Shown: piece by piece, positions 42,840 to 52,901 of the stretch
How the letters are laid out: the number at the start of each line of letters is the position of its first letter
Numbering within the stretch: the stretch's first letter is position 1
Assembly: GCF_019973375.1 (NCBI RefSeq)
Contig: NZ_BPTV01000001.1
Location: 124,001-188,000 of the forward strand
DNA from: Prevotella lacticifex
Lineage (GTDB): Bacteria > Bacteroidota > Bacteroidia > Bacteroidales > Bacteroidaceae
Length of the DNA stretch: 64,000 bases
Direction of reading: 5' to 3'
Notes under the pieces: generated by a model
Told to the model about the DNA's origin: nothing
Seen by the model: only the letters and a program-made list of their open reading frames with translations
Databases searched by the model: none
Made by a program: the position numbers and the translations under genes

Positions 42840-43706
42840 CTAAAGGGTTGAGACCACAAACCGGCTCATGCCGAACTGGTCCTTCCTAACGGTAGCACTG
42901 CTGAAGCCACGTTCACGGAGCATGGATGCCACATCGTCGGCATAGAGGGCGTTGACCTCGAAGTACAGCCCACCGCCCTTGCGCAGACTGCGGAGGGCAT
43001 AGGAGGCTATGGCCGAATAGAACCGCAGAGGATCGTCGTCGGGAACGAAGAGGGCCAGTCCGGGCTCATGGTTGACAACATTGTCGGCCATCGTAGGCCG
43101 TTCCTTACAGCAGATATAAGGCGGATTGCTCACGATAACGTCGTAAGCGGCATCGCCACCTGCCGGCAGTGCGTCGGCATCGAGGATGTCGCGAAGTCTG
43201 AAATCGACGGAGGCATGGAGCCGGCGGGCATTATCGCGGGCCGTGAGCAGAGCATCGCCGGAGATGTCCCACGCCTCGACAGCGCTGTTGGGGATGTCGA
43301 GGGACAGCGTCACGGCTATGCAGCCGCTGCCGGTACCCACGTCGAGGATGCGCAGGGGCACTGGGGGCTCGAGACAGCAGAACGGACGGTCGTGGTCAGC
43401 AACTATCATCGAGCACAGCTCGGCAGTCTCGGGACGAGGGATAAGCACCGACGGATTGACCGCAAAACGGTGTCCGGCGAACCATTCGAAGCCGAGAACA
43501 TACTGTACAGGTGTTCCTGACTGTATTTCTTTTAACTTTTCTTCGATTAGCTGTTGGCTCTCTGCGGATAATTCAGTAACTTTGCCGCCGACAATATCGG
43601 TCAGCGACATATCGAAGAGGCCGTCGAGCAGCACACGCACCACAGCCTGAGCTTCACGGGGGTCATACTTCGGCACAAGCTTGTGCCATAGTTCCTGGTA
43701 AGTCAT
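42840..43706 (-). CDS. prmC: Peptide chain release factor N(5)-glutamine methyltransferase
   Basis: 288 residues from MTYQELWHKLVPKYDPREAQ (ATG at 43706; upstream frame residues are not family-like). It methylates the GGQ glutamine of release factors RF1 and RF2 using S-adenosylmethionine. The SAM-binding motif LRILDVGTGSGCIAVTL and the catalytic NPPY (DVIVSNPPYICCKE) are present. Divergent from ribD, with a 113-bp shared upstream region. Confidence 0.94.
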   Translation of the reverse strand: MTYQELWHKLVPKYDPREAQAVVRVLLDGLFDMSLTDIVGGKVTELSAESQQLIEEKLKEIQSGTPVQYVLGFEWFAGHRFAVNPSVLIPRPETAELCSMIVADHDRPFCCLEPPVPLRILDVGTGSGCIAVTLSLDIPNSAVEAWDISGDALLTARDNARRLHASVDFRLRDILDADALPAGGDAAYDVIVSNPPYICCKERPTMADNVVNHEPGLALFVPDDDPLRFYSAIASYALRSLRKGGGLYFEVNALYADDVASMLRERGFSSATVRKDQFGMSRFVVSTL

Positions 43707-43819
43707 AACGACCGCAAAAGTACAATTTATTTTCCATACGCACACGACAGAGGCGACAGAAAATTCGCATTACTGCCATTTACGTATGACAACATCGAAC
43801 AACAACCTTTCTATTGGGG

Positions 43820-44800
43820 ATGAAAGAGACTGACGAACAATTCATGCGGCGCTGCATACAGATAGCCCGCAACGGCCTGCTGAAGGCGAAGCCGAACCCA
43901 TCGGTGGGTGCGGTGATCGTCGATGCCGGCGGAAAGATTATCGGCGAGGGCTACACATCGGCTTTCGGCGGACCGCACGCCGAGGTCAACGCCTTCGCAT
44001 CGGTGCGTCCTGAGGACGAGGCTCTGCTTCGCGGGGCCACCATCTACGTCTCGCTGGAACCTTGTTCGCACTGGGGAAAGACTCCCCCGTGCTGCGACCT
44101 CATCATCAGGAAAGGTGTCCGCAGGGTTGTCTGCGGATGTGTCGACCCCTTCGCGAAGGTGCAGGGGCGCGGCATACAGCGTATCCGTGAGGCCGGCATT
44201 GAGGTGACCGTGGGCGTCTTAGAGAAGGAATGCAGAGAATCGAACAAGCGGTTCTTCGTTTTCAACACCCTACACCGACCATATATCCTGCTGAAATGGG
44301 CACAGTCGGCCGACGGATTCATCGACGATCACTACCAGCCAACTCTCTTCTCCACACCATTCACGCAGATGCTGGCGCATAAGCTGAGGGCCGAGAACGA
44401 CGCAATACTCGTCGGCAGGGTTACCATGATGAAGGACAAGCCGCGGCTCAACGTCAGAGAATGGACGGGCCACGACCCGCAGCGAATTACCCTCACGCAC
44501 CACGAAGAGGGCCCAGAACTCTTAGAATACTGCTACGGAGATGGATGGAAAGCCTTCTGCGACATCGACGAGGCCCTCGACTGGATGTACAACAAAGATC
44601 TGCAGTCGCTGATAGTGGAAGGAGGAGCGGCAACGATAAACAGCTTCATAGCCCGCGGACTGTGGGACGAGATACGGGTGGAGACGGCTCCGAAACTCGT
44701 CGGCGACGGCACACAGGCTCCGAAGATTCCCGACGGGGCCGTGGAGAAGTGCCGCGACGTGTTCGACGGCAACAGTATAGCGTACTACACAAGACCTTAA
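43820..44800 (+). CDS. ribD: Bifunctional riboflavin deaminase/reductase
   Basis: A 326-residue enzyme for steps two and three of riboflavin synthesis. The deaminase domain (1-145) has the zinc motifs PHAEVNA and PCSHWGKTPPCC; the reductase domain (150-326) has ILLKWAQSADGFI and SLIVEGGAATINSFI. I chose the ATG at 43820; a TTG 6 nt earlier is in frame. It is followed 16 nt later by the hybrid two-component gene. The prmC/ribD divergent arrangement is common in Bacteroidetes. Confidence 0.95.
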   Translation: MKETDEQFMRRCIQIARNGLLKAKPNPSVGAVIVDAGGKIIGEGYTSAFGGPHAEVNAFASVRPEDEALLRGATIYVSLEPCSHWGKTPPCCDLIIRKGVRRVVCGCVDPFAKVQGRGIQRIREAGIEVTVGVLEKECRESNKRFFVFNTLHRPYILLKWAQSADGFIDDHYQPTLFSTPFTQMLAHKLRAENDAILVGRVTMMKDKPRLNVREWTGHDPQRITLTHHEEGPELLEYCYGDGWKAFCDIDEALDWMYNKDLQSLIVEGGAATINSFIARGLWDEIRVETAPKLVGDGTQAPKIPDGAVEKCRDVFDGNSIAYYTRP

Positions 44801-44816
44801 AGCATCAACACAGACA

Positions 44817-47800
44817 ATGAATACAGCAGTACGAGAGAATAAGCATGGAGTCTTCAGGCGGTTTATAATGGCGCTAAGCCTTACCATCATGACAGCCGTA
44901 AGTGGACTGGCGCAGATGAAAGGGCTGCTACACTTCGATAATTTCACTACAAACAACAAAAGTGTCTACGCTTGCTACCGCGACGCCGACGGCATACTGT
45001 GGATGGGAACATCGCAGGGATTGATGACCTATGCGCAGCTGCAAGGCCAATTCTCGTTATATAATAGGTATGGCGATGCTCTTAACAATGTCATCAATGG
45101 CATCAACCAGGACAATACCGGACGGCTGTGGCTCATGACCCAGGCCTCACGATATATCGTTTACAACCCACGCACCAACGAGTGTATCGACGACATGGAG
45201 ACTTACTTACGGAAGATGGGTATCAACGTGAGCTATCAGTTCTACACATATATCGACAACCAGGGGTGCGTGTGGATTTATAAGGACAACAAAGTATACT
45301 GCAAAGACTTCAAGACGGGAGCCATGAGGCGGTTGGCACTGCCCTACTCTACGGGTGCCGTGGTGAAGATGATCGACGACGGCAGGAAGATGACAATCAT
45401 CACCCGCGATGCCGTTTACCAGCTCATTGGCAATAAGTTAAGCAGAAAGGAGTCGACACCGGAGCCTATAACAAAATTCGAGATATACCTTACCATCGAT
45501 AAAGGAGGTAACCTGTGGATGGCGGCGAACATGAAGCTCTTCCGCTATTCGGCCTCAACACACACCTGGACAGCCTTCCCGGAGGTGAAACCCGACATCA
45601 CCGGTATGCTCAGTCTGCCAAACGGCGACATGTGCGTGTCGACGACAAACAACGGCCTTTTCGTTTTCGGCCCGCAAGGACACCTCAAGAATAATATTCT
45701 ACAGACGGCCCCGAACCGCGACGGACTCATGAACAGCCATCTGCAGGCCATATACTACGACCCGCCTACGGCCTCGTTGCTCATCAGCTACCATAAGACC
45801 GGCATGTCACTATGGACAGGACAGAACGCCAACGGAATAAAAAAAGTGTACATACAGTCGCCCGAACACGACTATATCGTTGAGGATGTAATCAGTTTCG
45901 ACTTCTTAGGACAGAACCTCATAGCAGGAACGGAGGACGACGGTATCTATGCTATCAGTCCCGACGGGTCGTTGGTGTATAATAAATATGCCGGGCACGC
46001 CGTCACCGCCATCATGCACGACAGTGAGGGGAAGCTGTGGACGGGTATGTACCATGGCGGACTGGTATGCGACGACGGTCGGACATTCTTCGCGGGAATG
46101 TCGCCTTACAAGATTATCCAACCAAAGGAGAACCCCGGGAAGTTCTTCGTCATACTCAACGGCATGGGAATGAAGGCACTCGACCCAGTGACGGGAAAGG
46201 CCGACAGCATTCCCACCGACAACCCCTGGATTATGGATATGGTGGAAACAGGTGGGAAGATTTATTGCGCCACACCGAAATATCTGTATATCATCAACAC
46301 TGCGACACTGAAGACGGACACCATTCCCGTGTCGAAATTTCCCAATTCGGGAATAAGCAACGGCACCAAAGCCCTGACAGCCGACAGCCGGGGATGGGTG
46401 TGGATAGTCAACTACAAGAGCAATACGCCCGTCGACATCTACGATACGCATACGGGGCGCATCATGCAGGTACCGCGTCTCAACATCTACGACGTCAAAG
46501 GCATCGTCGAGGATAGTGATGGCAATATGTGGTGTACTACCGACCGGGGAATAATCTGTGTCAGGGTGACCGACAAGAACGCCCCTGCATTCATACTGAC
46601 ACTCTTTCCCGACCAGGCACTGTATAACGACCGCGCCATCAAACTGTTACCCGACGGACGAATTGTGGCCGGCACAACCGACGGCTACGAGCTTTTCAAC
46701 CCGAAGAATCTGTTCAGCAGTGTCAAGGAGACGGCCAAAGACTGTCCACTGATACTCGCTTCAATACAAATCAACGGCAATAATATCACTCCCAACGACT
46801 CACTGAAAGGCCGCAGGCTAATATCTTCCGACCTGCCCTACGTTCATGAACTTAACCTGAAATACGGCGAAAACCACGTCACACTCGAGTATCTGCCACG
46901 CAATATCGGAATGGACAATAACCGCACATGGCACTACTGCGTCAGCGGTCTGCACGACGGCGACCAGCCACTCATCGGCGGACGGATAACGCTGTCGAAC
47001 CTCTCGCCGGGAACATACCACATCGAAATCTACGATCCAAACTCAAACCAAGGTAAGAACAGATACAAGGTGATGACCATCCACATCGCCTATCCTTTGT
47101 GGTTGTCATGGTGGGCATTCCTCATCTACATCGCCATAGCAGGTGTCGTGACCTACGTCGTATACATTCTCCACCACCGACGCACAGCCTACCGCAATGG
47201 AATAAGGAAAATGAAGGAGGAGGCACGGCGCGAGAAGGCCATCGACGATATGAAGATAAACTTCTTCGCAAATGTCAGCCACGACCTGCGCACACCGCTG
47301 ACGCTCATCATCGCACCAGTGGAGGAGCTCATCGACAAGGCCAGGGACAACGACACGAAGAGTATTCTGATTATGGTGCACAAGAACGCACAACGGCTCT
47401 ACTCGCTTGTGAACCAGATTCTCGACTTCAGAAAGATTGGTCCCGGCGGACAGAAGTTCCAGCTTAAGACCGTCGACATCGTGGGACTGGTACGCGGTGC
47501 CGTCGATACCTTCAGACTGATGGCACGCAGCCAGAACATTGAACTAACGATGTCGTCATCCGACAAAAGCATTCTCACGGCTGTCGACGCCGACAAGATT
47601 ACGAAGGTGGTAATGAACCTGGTGTCGAACGCATTCAAATTCACACCCGGCGGCGGCAAAGTCAGCGTGGAAGTCAGACGCGACGGAGGAAAGGTGATGA
47701 TAATCGTAGCCGACACGGGAGAGGGAATTCCACAAGAGAAGCGAAAGATAATCTTCGAACGCGGCTACACATCGGCATCCGAGGAGTACAATACCGAAGG

Positions 47801-48743
47801 CCAGGGCTTAGGACTGAGCATCGTGAAGAGCTACGTCGACATGCACCACGGAACGATAACGGTGACCGACAACGACCCGCAGGGAGCGGTGTTTACCGTC
47901 TGTCTGCCCGATATCCTCACCGATGTCGACACCGGACGGGGCGATATACCCACACCGGCACTGGAGAATCATCCCGCGCCGGAGACGTCCAAGACGCTCC
48001 TCCTCGTCGAGGATAACACAGATCTGCTCAACTACATGGTCCACGTGTTGGAGAAGGAATACACCGTATGCCAGGCCATCGATGGCTCCCAGGCCCTCGA
48101 CATCCTCAAGACAACACATATCGACATCATAGTCAGCGACGTGATGATGGAGGGTATGGACGGAATGGAACTCTGCCGGAGGGTGAAGACCGATATAACC
48201 ATATCGCACATACCGCTCATCCTGCTCACTGCAAGGGCCCTCGATGCCGACCAGCTCAAGGGATTGCAGTTGGGCGCCGACGACTATATCACCAAACCGT
48301 TCAACTTCGAGATTCTCCGTCAGCGCATCCGTAATATCCTCCAGCGCACGGAGAGGGCAAAGGGGATCTTCAAGAATGAAATCGAGGTGAAACCGTCGGC
48401 AATAACGGTGACAACCCTCGATGAGGAGTTCATAGCCAAGGCCATAAAGATTGTGGAGGAGAACATGAAGAATGCGGACTTCTCCGTCGACGAACTCGCG
48501 GCGGCAATGAACATGCACCGTACGAGCCTCTACAAGAAAATCCTCGCCATCACGGGGCTTACGCCACTGCTCTTCATCCGGTCACTGAAGATGAAACGCG
48601 CCCATCAGATGATGAGCCGGGGAGGAGTGAGGGTAGCACAGGTGGCCTTCGAGGTGGGATTCAACTCGCCTAAGATTTTCGCCCGCTACTTCAAGGAGGA
48701 ATACGGTGTCACTCCTACCGAGTTCATGAGGCAGAATAAATAG
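44817..48743 (+). CDS. Hybrid two-component system regulator (sensor kinase, receiver and AraC domain in one protein)
   Basis: A 1,308-residue one-piece regulator. Order: signal/membrane anchor (about 17-33), two seven-bladed beta-propellers in the periplasm (to about 690), a Y_Y_Y domain (about 690-755), a membrane helix (LWLSWWAFLIYIAIAGVVTY, about 761-780), HisKA with ANVSHDLRTPLTLI (His about 821), ATPase (VMNLVSNAFKF, ADTGEGIP), receiver (IIVSDVMMEGMDG, Asp about 1107) and a C-terminal AraC HTH. In Bacteroides such proteins sense oligosaccharides and switch on a neighbouring polysaccharide locus. No such locus is adjacent here. Confidence 0.95.
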   Translation: MNTAVRENKHGVFRRFIMALSLTIMTAVSGLAQMKGLLHFDNFTTNNKSVYACYRDADGILWMGTSQGLMTYAQLQGQFSLYNRYGDALNNVINGINQDNTGRLWLMTQASRYIVYNPRTNECIDDMETYLRKMGINVSYQFYTYIDNQGCVWIYKDNKVYCKDFKTGAMRRLALPYSTGAVVKMIDDGRKMTIITRDAVYQLIGNKLSRKESTPEPITKFEIYLTIDKGGNLWMAANMKLFRYSASTHTWTAFPEVKPDITGMLSLPNGDMCVSTTNNGLFVFGPQGHLKNNILQTAPNRDGLMNSHLQAIYYDPPTASLLISYHKTGMSLWTGQNANGIKKVYIQSPEHDYIVEDVISFDFLGQNLIAGTEDDGIYAISPDGSLVYNKYAGHAVTAIMHDSEGKLWTGMYHGGLVCDDGRTFFAGMSPYKIIQPKENPGKFFVILNGMGMKALDPVTGKADSIPTDNPWIMDMVETGGKIYCATPKYLYIINTATLKTDTIPVSKFPNSGISNGTKALTADSRGWVWIVNYKSNTPVDIYDTHTGRIMQVPRLNIYDVKGIVEDSDGNMWCTTDRGIICVRVTDKNAPAFILTLFPDQALYNDRAIKLLPDGRIVAGTTDGYELFNPKNLFSSVKETAKDCPLILASIQINGNNITPNDSLKGRRLISSDLPYVHELNLKYGENHVTLEYLPRNIGMDNNRTWHYCVSGLHDGDQPLIGGRITLSNLSPGTYHIEIYDPNSNQGKNRYKVMTIHIAYPLWLSWWAFLIYIAIAGVVTYVVYILHHRRTAYRNGIRKMKEEARREKAIDDMKINFFANVSHDLRTPLTLIIAPVEELIDKARDNDTKSILIMVHKNAQRLYSLVNQILDFRKIGPGGQKFQLKTVDIVGLVRGAVDTFRLMARSQNIELTMSSSDKSILTAVDADKITKVVMNLVSNAFKFTPGGGKVSVEVRRDGGKVMIIVADTGEGIPQEKRKIIFERGYTSASEEYNTEGQGLGLSIVKSYVDMHHGTITVTDNDPQGAVFTVCLPDILTDVDTGRGDIPTPALENHPAPETSKTLLLVEDNTDLLNYMVHVLEKEYTVCQAIDGSQALDILKTTHIDIIVSDVMMEGMDGMELCRRVKTDITISHIPLILLTARALDADQLKGLQLGADDYITKPFNFEILRQRIRNILQRTERAKGIFKNEIEVKPSAITVTTLDEEFIAKAIKIVEENMKNADFSVDELAAAMNMHRTSLYKKILAITGLTPLLFIRSLKMKRAHQMMSRGGVRVAQVAFEVGFNSPKIFARYFKEEYGVTPTEFMRQNK

Positions 48744-48870
48744 CCTCTATAGCTTCCATAGCTTCTATAGCCCATATAGAAACTATGGAAGCTATAGCCT
48801 TTATTGAAACTATGGAAGCTATAGCCTATATAGAAAATATATCCTCTATGGCCTCTATAGCTGCTATAGC
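48741..48870. repeat. CTATAG-rich intergenic repeat tract 3
   Basis: Includes a perfect 15-bp inverted pair, CTATAGCTTCCATAG (48747-48761) and CTATGGAAGCTATAG (48783-48797), the second arm repeated again about 30 bp later. It begins at the stop codon of the regulator gene and could serve as its transcript end. Confidence 0.8.
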
Positions 48871-48910
48871 AACTATAGATTCACTCTTTTACATGTTTTC
48901 ACACCGTTAA

Positions 48911-48942
48911 TTTGTGAGGTAAATCTTTTTTGTTTACCTTTG
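48911..48942 (+). promoter_or_regulatory. Promoter of the M16 protease gene
   Basis: TTTG (48911-48914), 20-bp spacer, TACCTTTG (48935-48942), 49 bp before the ATG at 48992. Confidence 0.75.
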
Positions 48943-48991
48943 TGACTTATATAAAAATGTGAGATCAATTTATAATCATATAACTGGAATT

Positions 48992-51808
48992 ATGCGAATT
49001 AAACACTTTCTCGTAGTAGCGTTTATGTTCGTGGCAGCAATGGCTACAGCGCAACAGATGCCGACAATACCCGTCGACAAGAACGTGCGCATCGGCAAGC
49101 TGCCAAACGGTCTGACCTACTACATCCGCCACAACGAGTGGCCGGAGCATGTAGCCAACTTCTACATTGCACAGCGTGTAGGCTCCATTCAGGAGAACGA
49201 GGACCAGCGTGGTCTGGCCCACTTCCTTGAGCACATGGCCTTCAACGGCTCTGAGCACTTCCCCGACTCCACCCTCCTCGAGTTCACCCGCGGTCTCGGA
49301 GTGGAGTTCGGCAGCAACCTCAACGCCTACACGAGCATCGACCAGACGGTATATCGCGTCTGCGACGTGCCGACAAAGCGACAGAGCGCCCTCGACTCCT
49401 GCGTGCTCATACTCAAGGACTGGTCGAACGGACTGACCCTCGCAGGAAGTGAGATCGACAAGGAGCGCGGTGTCATCCACCAGGAGTGGCAGTTGCGGTC
49501 GTCGGCAGGACAGCGCATCTTCGAGCGCGTGCTGCCCCGTCTCTACCCAGGCAGCAAGTACGGCGTGCGTCTGCCTATCGGACTGATGTCGGTCGTCGAC
49601 AACTTCAAGTACAAGGAGCTCCGCGACTACTACCACAAGTGGTATCGCCCTGACAACCAAGCCATTATCATAGTGGGCGATGTCGATGTCGACCACATGG
49701 AGAACCTCATCAAGGAACTGTGGAAGGATGCCACCGTTCCGGCCAATGCGGCTCAGGTGAAAGAGGAGCCAGTGCCCGATAACGACACAGCCATCTACGT
49801 CTTCGACAAGGACAAGGAGATGCCTTACTCGCAGATAAGCATCGCCATGAAGCACGACCCCATGCCCGACGAGATGAAGAGCAATCCTACCTACTACATG
49901 ATGGACTACATGAAGTCGCTCATCAGCATGATGTTCAACCAGCGGCTGAGAGAGGCCACACTGAAAGCCGACTGTCCGTTCACCTCAGCTTACGGCTACG
50001 ACGGCGAGTACATATACTCGAAGACCAAGGATGCCTTCCAGATTGAGGCCAACGCCAAGGACGGCCGCGACCTCGACGCCCTGAAAGCCCTCTACCGCGA
50101 GGCTCAGCGCGTGCGCCAGTTCGGATTCACCCAGGGCGAGTTCGACCGCTCGAAGGCCGAAATCCTCTCACAGTATGAGGATGCTTACAACAACCGCAAC
50201 AAGATTCGCAACTCGCAGTTCGGCGATGAATACCGCGACAACTACCTCGACCACGATCCTATCCCGGGCATCGAGTGGGAGTATCAGTTCATCAACCAGA
50301 TTGCGAATATGCCGCAGCTCGGCCTTGAGACAGTGAACAAGTTCGCCAAGGAGCTCATCACCGATAACGACACCAACCTCGTAGTTACCGACTTCGCCCA
50401 GGAGAAGGCCGGCAAGACATATCCCACAGAGGCTGAGATGGCCGATGCCGTCAAGGCTGTGCGCGCCGAGAAGCTCACACCGTATGTCGACAACGCCAAG
50501 AACGAGCCTATCGTCGACGAGAAGAAACTCCCGAAGGCCGGGAAAATCAAGTCGGAGAAGGACAACAAACAACTCGGATTCAAGGTGCTCACCCTCTCAA
50601 ACGGTGCTAAGGTGGTGCTCAAGCACACCGACTTTAAGCAGAACGACATCGTCTTCTACGCCGAGGCCAAGGGCGGAAAGAGTCTCTACGGACCTGCCGA
50701 CTACCTCAACGTGAAGTACCTCAACAACGCCGTGGCAGCCAGCGGATTCGGCAACTTCAGCAACTCCGAACTGCAGAAGGCCCTCTACGGCAAGCAGGTA
50801 AGCATCAGCTCGGGCATCAGCAACTTCTGGCAGACACTAAACGGATCTACCACTCCTAAGGACTTAGAGACCCTCATGCAGCTCGTCTACCTCCGCTTCA
50901 CCGGAATACAGAAAGACCAGGAGTCATACGACGCAGCCATGCAGCGCACACGTCTGGCCCTCCAGAACAAGGATCTCACCCCGGAGGCCGTCTTCAGCGA
51001 CTCACTGCAGAACACTATCTACGGTCATAACCCCCGCTTTGCACCTCAGCAGGCCAGCGACCTCGACAAGATCAGCTACGACCGCATGCTCCAGATTTAC
51101 AAGGAGCGTTTCGCCAACGCCGGACAGTTCACCTTCTACTTCGTCGGCAACTTCGACGAGGCTAAGCTGCGCCCGCTCATCGAGAAGTATATCGCTTGCC
51201 TGCCAGCCGGAAAGAAGGAGAACTTCAAGGAGATTACCATCTACCCCGACGGCAACGCAACAAATAAGTTCAGCCGCAAGATGGAGACCCCGAAGGCCAT
51301 CGCCTTCGACTTCATGCACATGCCGATGGCCTATAACGTCGACAACAGCGTGCTCGCCGACGCTGCCGGTCAGGTACTGTCGATGGTCTACCTCAAGCAG
51401 ATACGCGAGGATGCCAGCGCAGCTTATTCCGTCGGTGCTTACGGCGGACTGACAATGATAGGCACAAAGAGCATCGCCCTCATGCAGGACTACTGCCCTA
51501 TGGATCCGAACAAGGTCGACCAGGCCACCGGACTGCTCGTCTCCGGACTGAAGGAGTGCGCCGTGAAAGTCGATGCCGACAAGGTTCAGAAAGTCAAGGA
51601 GTTCATGCTCAAGCAGGCCGACGAGGATGCTAAGGACAACAGCCACTGGCTCGACATTCTCAGCACTTACGTCAACTACGGTGTCGACTTCCAGACAGGC
51701 TACAAGCAGGCTGTCAACGCTCTCACCCCAGAGCGCATCGCAGCTTACCTCAAGAGTCTGTCGGCTGCCGGCAACCACGCCTCTGTCGTCATGACCCCGC
51801 AGAAGTAA
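48992..51808 (+). CDS. M16 family zinc metallopeptidase
   Basis: About 938 residues from the ATG at 48992 (MRIKHFLVVAFMFVAAMATA-QQ, a signal peptide). An in-frame GTG at 48959 adds 11 unlikely residues. It is exported to the periplasm. The inverted zinc motif HFLEH (about 77-81, in LAHFLEHMAFNGS) with a downstream Glu in EIDKERGVIHQEW marks the catalytic half. The C-terminal half is a catalytically inactive M16 repeat with KGGKSLYGPADYLNV. It degrades peptides in a clam-shell chamber. It is a single gene with a strong promoter and terminator. Confidence 0.95.
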   Translation: MRIKHFLVVAFMFVAAMATAQQMPTIPVDKNVRIGKLPNGLTYYIRHNEWPEHVANFYIAQRVGSIQENEDQRGLAHFLEHMAFNGSEHFPDSTLLEFTRGLGVEFGSNLNAYTSIDQTVYRVCDVPTKRQSALDSCVLILKDWSNGLTLAGSEIDKERGVIHQEWQLRSSAGQRIFERVLPRLYPGSKYGVRLPIGLMSVVDNFKYKELRDYYHKWYRPDNQAIIIVGDVDVDHMENLIKELWKDATVPANAAQVKEEPVPDNDTAIYVFDKDKEMPYSQISIAMKHDPMPDEMKSNPTYYMMDYMKSLISMMFNQRLREATLKADCPFTSAYGYDGEYIYSKTKDAFQIEANAKDGRDLDALKALYREAQRVRQFGFTQGEFDRSKAEILSQYEDAYNNRNKIRNSQFGDEYRDNYLDHDPIPGIEWEYQFINQIANMPQLGLETVNKFAKELITDNDTNLVVTDFAQEKAGKTYPTEAEMADAVKAVRAEKLTPYVDNAKNEPIVDEKKLPKAGKIKSEKDNKQLGFKVLTLSNGAKVVLKHTDFKQNDIVFYAEAKGGKSLYGPADYLNVKYLNNAVAASGFGNFSNSELQKALYGKQVSISSGISNFWQTLNGSTTPKDLETLMQLVYLRFTGIQKDQESYDAAMQRTRLALQNKDLTPEAVFSDSLQNTIYGHNPRFAPQQASDLDKISYDRMLQIYKERFANAGQFTFYFVGNFDEAKLRPLIEKYIACLPAGKKENFKEITIYPDGNATNKFSRKMETPKAIAFDFMHMPMAYNVDNSVLADAAGQVLSMVYLKQIREDASAAYSVGAYGGLTMIGTKSIALMQDYCPMDPNKVDQATGLLVSGLKECAVKVDADKVQKVKEFMLKQADEDAKDNSHWLDILSTYVNYGVDFQTGYKQAVNALTPERIAAYLKSLSAAGNHASVVMTPQK

Positions 51809-51830
51809 CACTCTATATCATACCGCAACG

Positions 51831-51897
51831 AATCCGCTGCCCCCACTCTTCCCCCGCCTCCGGGCCTCAACGAAGAGTGGACGCAGCGGATTTTTTT
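51831..51897 (+). terminator. Terminator of the M16 protease gene
   Basis: Stem AATCCGCTGC...GCAGCGGATT with inner CCACTCTT/AAGAGTGG, then seven Ts. Confidence 0.85.
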
Positions 51898-51909
51898 GTT
51901 TGCACGTTC

Positions 51910-52095
51910 CCCTTAGCTTCCTATCTCAATACCACAAGGGATCTCCTATGACTCCCTACAAATACTATAGTCCCCTATAATTCCCTATAGCTCCCTATCC
52001 CAATGCCACAAGGGATCCAGTTTCCTATGGCTTCCTACAAATCCTATAGTCCCCTATAATTCCCTATAGCTCCCTATCCCACTGCCACGAGGGAT
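51910..52095. repeat. CTATAG-rich intergenic repeat tract 4, 79-bp period
   Basis: About 2.5 copies of a 79-bp unit containing CTATAGTCCCCTATAATTCC and CTATAGCTCCCTATCCC, then TGCCACAAGGGAT; matching points are 51957 and 52036. Confidence 0.75.
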
Positions 52096-52343
52096 TGTTT
52101 TTTTCTCTCTCACCTCTTCTACAACAGCGCTACGAGGCGACTTATTTCACATTGTAGCAGGAGATAAGTGATATTTTGCAGACAACGATTCCTTATTCTC
52201 CCAAATATTCAGTAATTTTGCAACCTAATCCTAATATATTAAGGTAGAGGGTGCAGCGCGGCAAAACAATTATGACGGCTGCAGCGCGCTACACTATAAT
52301 CCTGAGGCCGGTGACAGAGGCCATGGAGCAAACAACAAAGACT
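52096..52343. other. Intergenic region upstream of the lipoprotein-amidase-metG unit
   Basis: A TAATTTTG box at 52213-52220 is a possible promoter; the TTTG upstream is at the wrong distance. Otherwise nothing recognised. Confidence 0.4.
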
Positions 52344-52901
52344 ATGAGAAAGATACAGACATTGATGAATGTTGCCGCTGTGGCACTATTCTTAGGAGCC
52401 TGCAGCACGACCCAGAAAACGTTTCAAATATCTAAAGGCAGCGGTGTGCCTGTTCATGCTGTCGACACCATACGGGTGACACCCATAGCCGATGTGCTGA
52501 GCATCAAGGAGCTCGTAGGCGTCTTTGCCAACGAGAGCGATGCCGATGCTGCCATGTCCAAGTACGGATACAAGATGAAGAAGGGTTACGAGGTGTTCCG
52601 CGTCGACAAGTATGACAAGATGTACTATAAGAACTGCCGGCTGGCAAAGATTATCACCGACGGGAAATACGACGATTATCCACGCGCGCTGAAGGCCGGA
52701 ATATCCAGTTTCGTAGCCGTGAAAGGCGAGAGCATGATGCTCGGCGTGTTCAACAACGCTGCCTATGAGAATCTCGTAAGTCAGGTGAAGATGAACGGGT
52801 TCCACCTCGATATGGCCGGCAACGAGGACATCTACACCGACGGCAAGTACTATATTGCCTGCAACAAGAACAATCGTACAATAAGAATACAGAAAGTATG
52901 A
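52344..52901 (+). CDS. Lipoprotein of unknown function
   Basis: 185 residues from the ATG at 52344 (MRKIQTLMNVAAVALFLGAC, lipobox LGAC). The frame is open from 52251 but the added part is not signal-like. The body is mixed alpha/beta with two copies of a roughly 60-residue pattern: SADAAMSKYGYKMKKGYEVF-like and NAAYENLVSQVKMNGFHLD. No known domain is recognised. Its stop overlaps the amidase start (ATGA), so it likely works in the envelope with the amidase. Confidence 0.75.
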   Translation: MRKIQTLMNVAAVALFLGACSTTQKTFQISKGSGVPVHAVDTIRVTPIADVLSIKELVGVFANESDADAAMSKYGYKMKKGYEVFRVDKYDKMYYKNCRLAKIITDGKYDDYPRALKAGISSFVAVKGESMMLGVFNNAAYENLVSQVKMNGFHLDMAGNEDIYTDGKYYIACNKNNRTIRIQKV

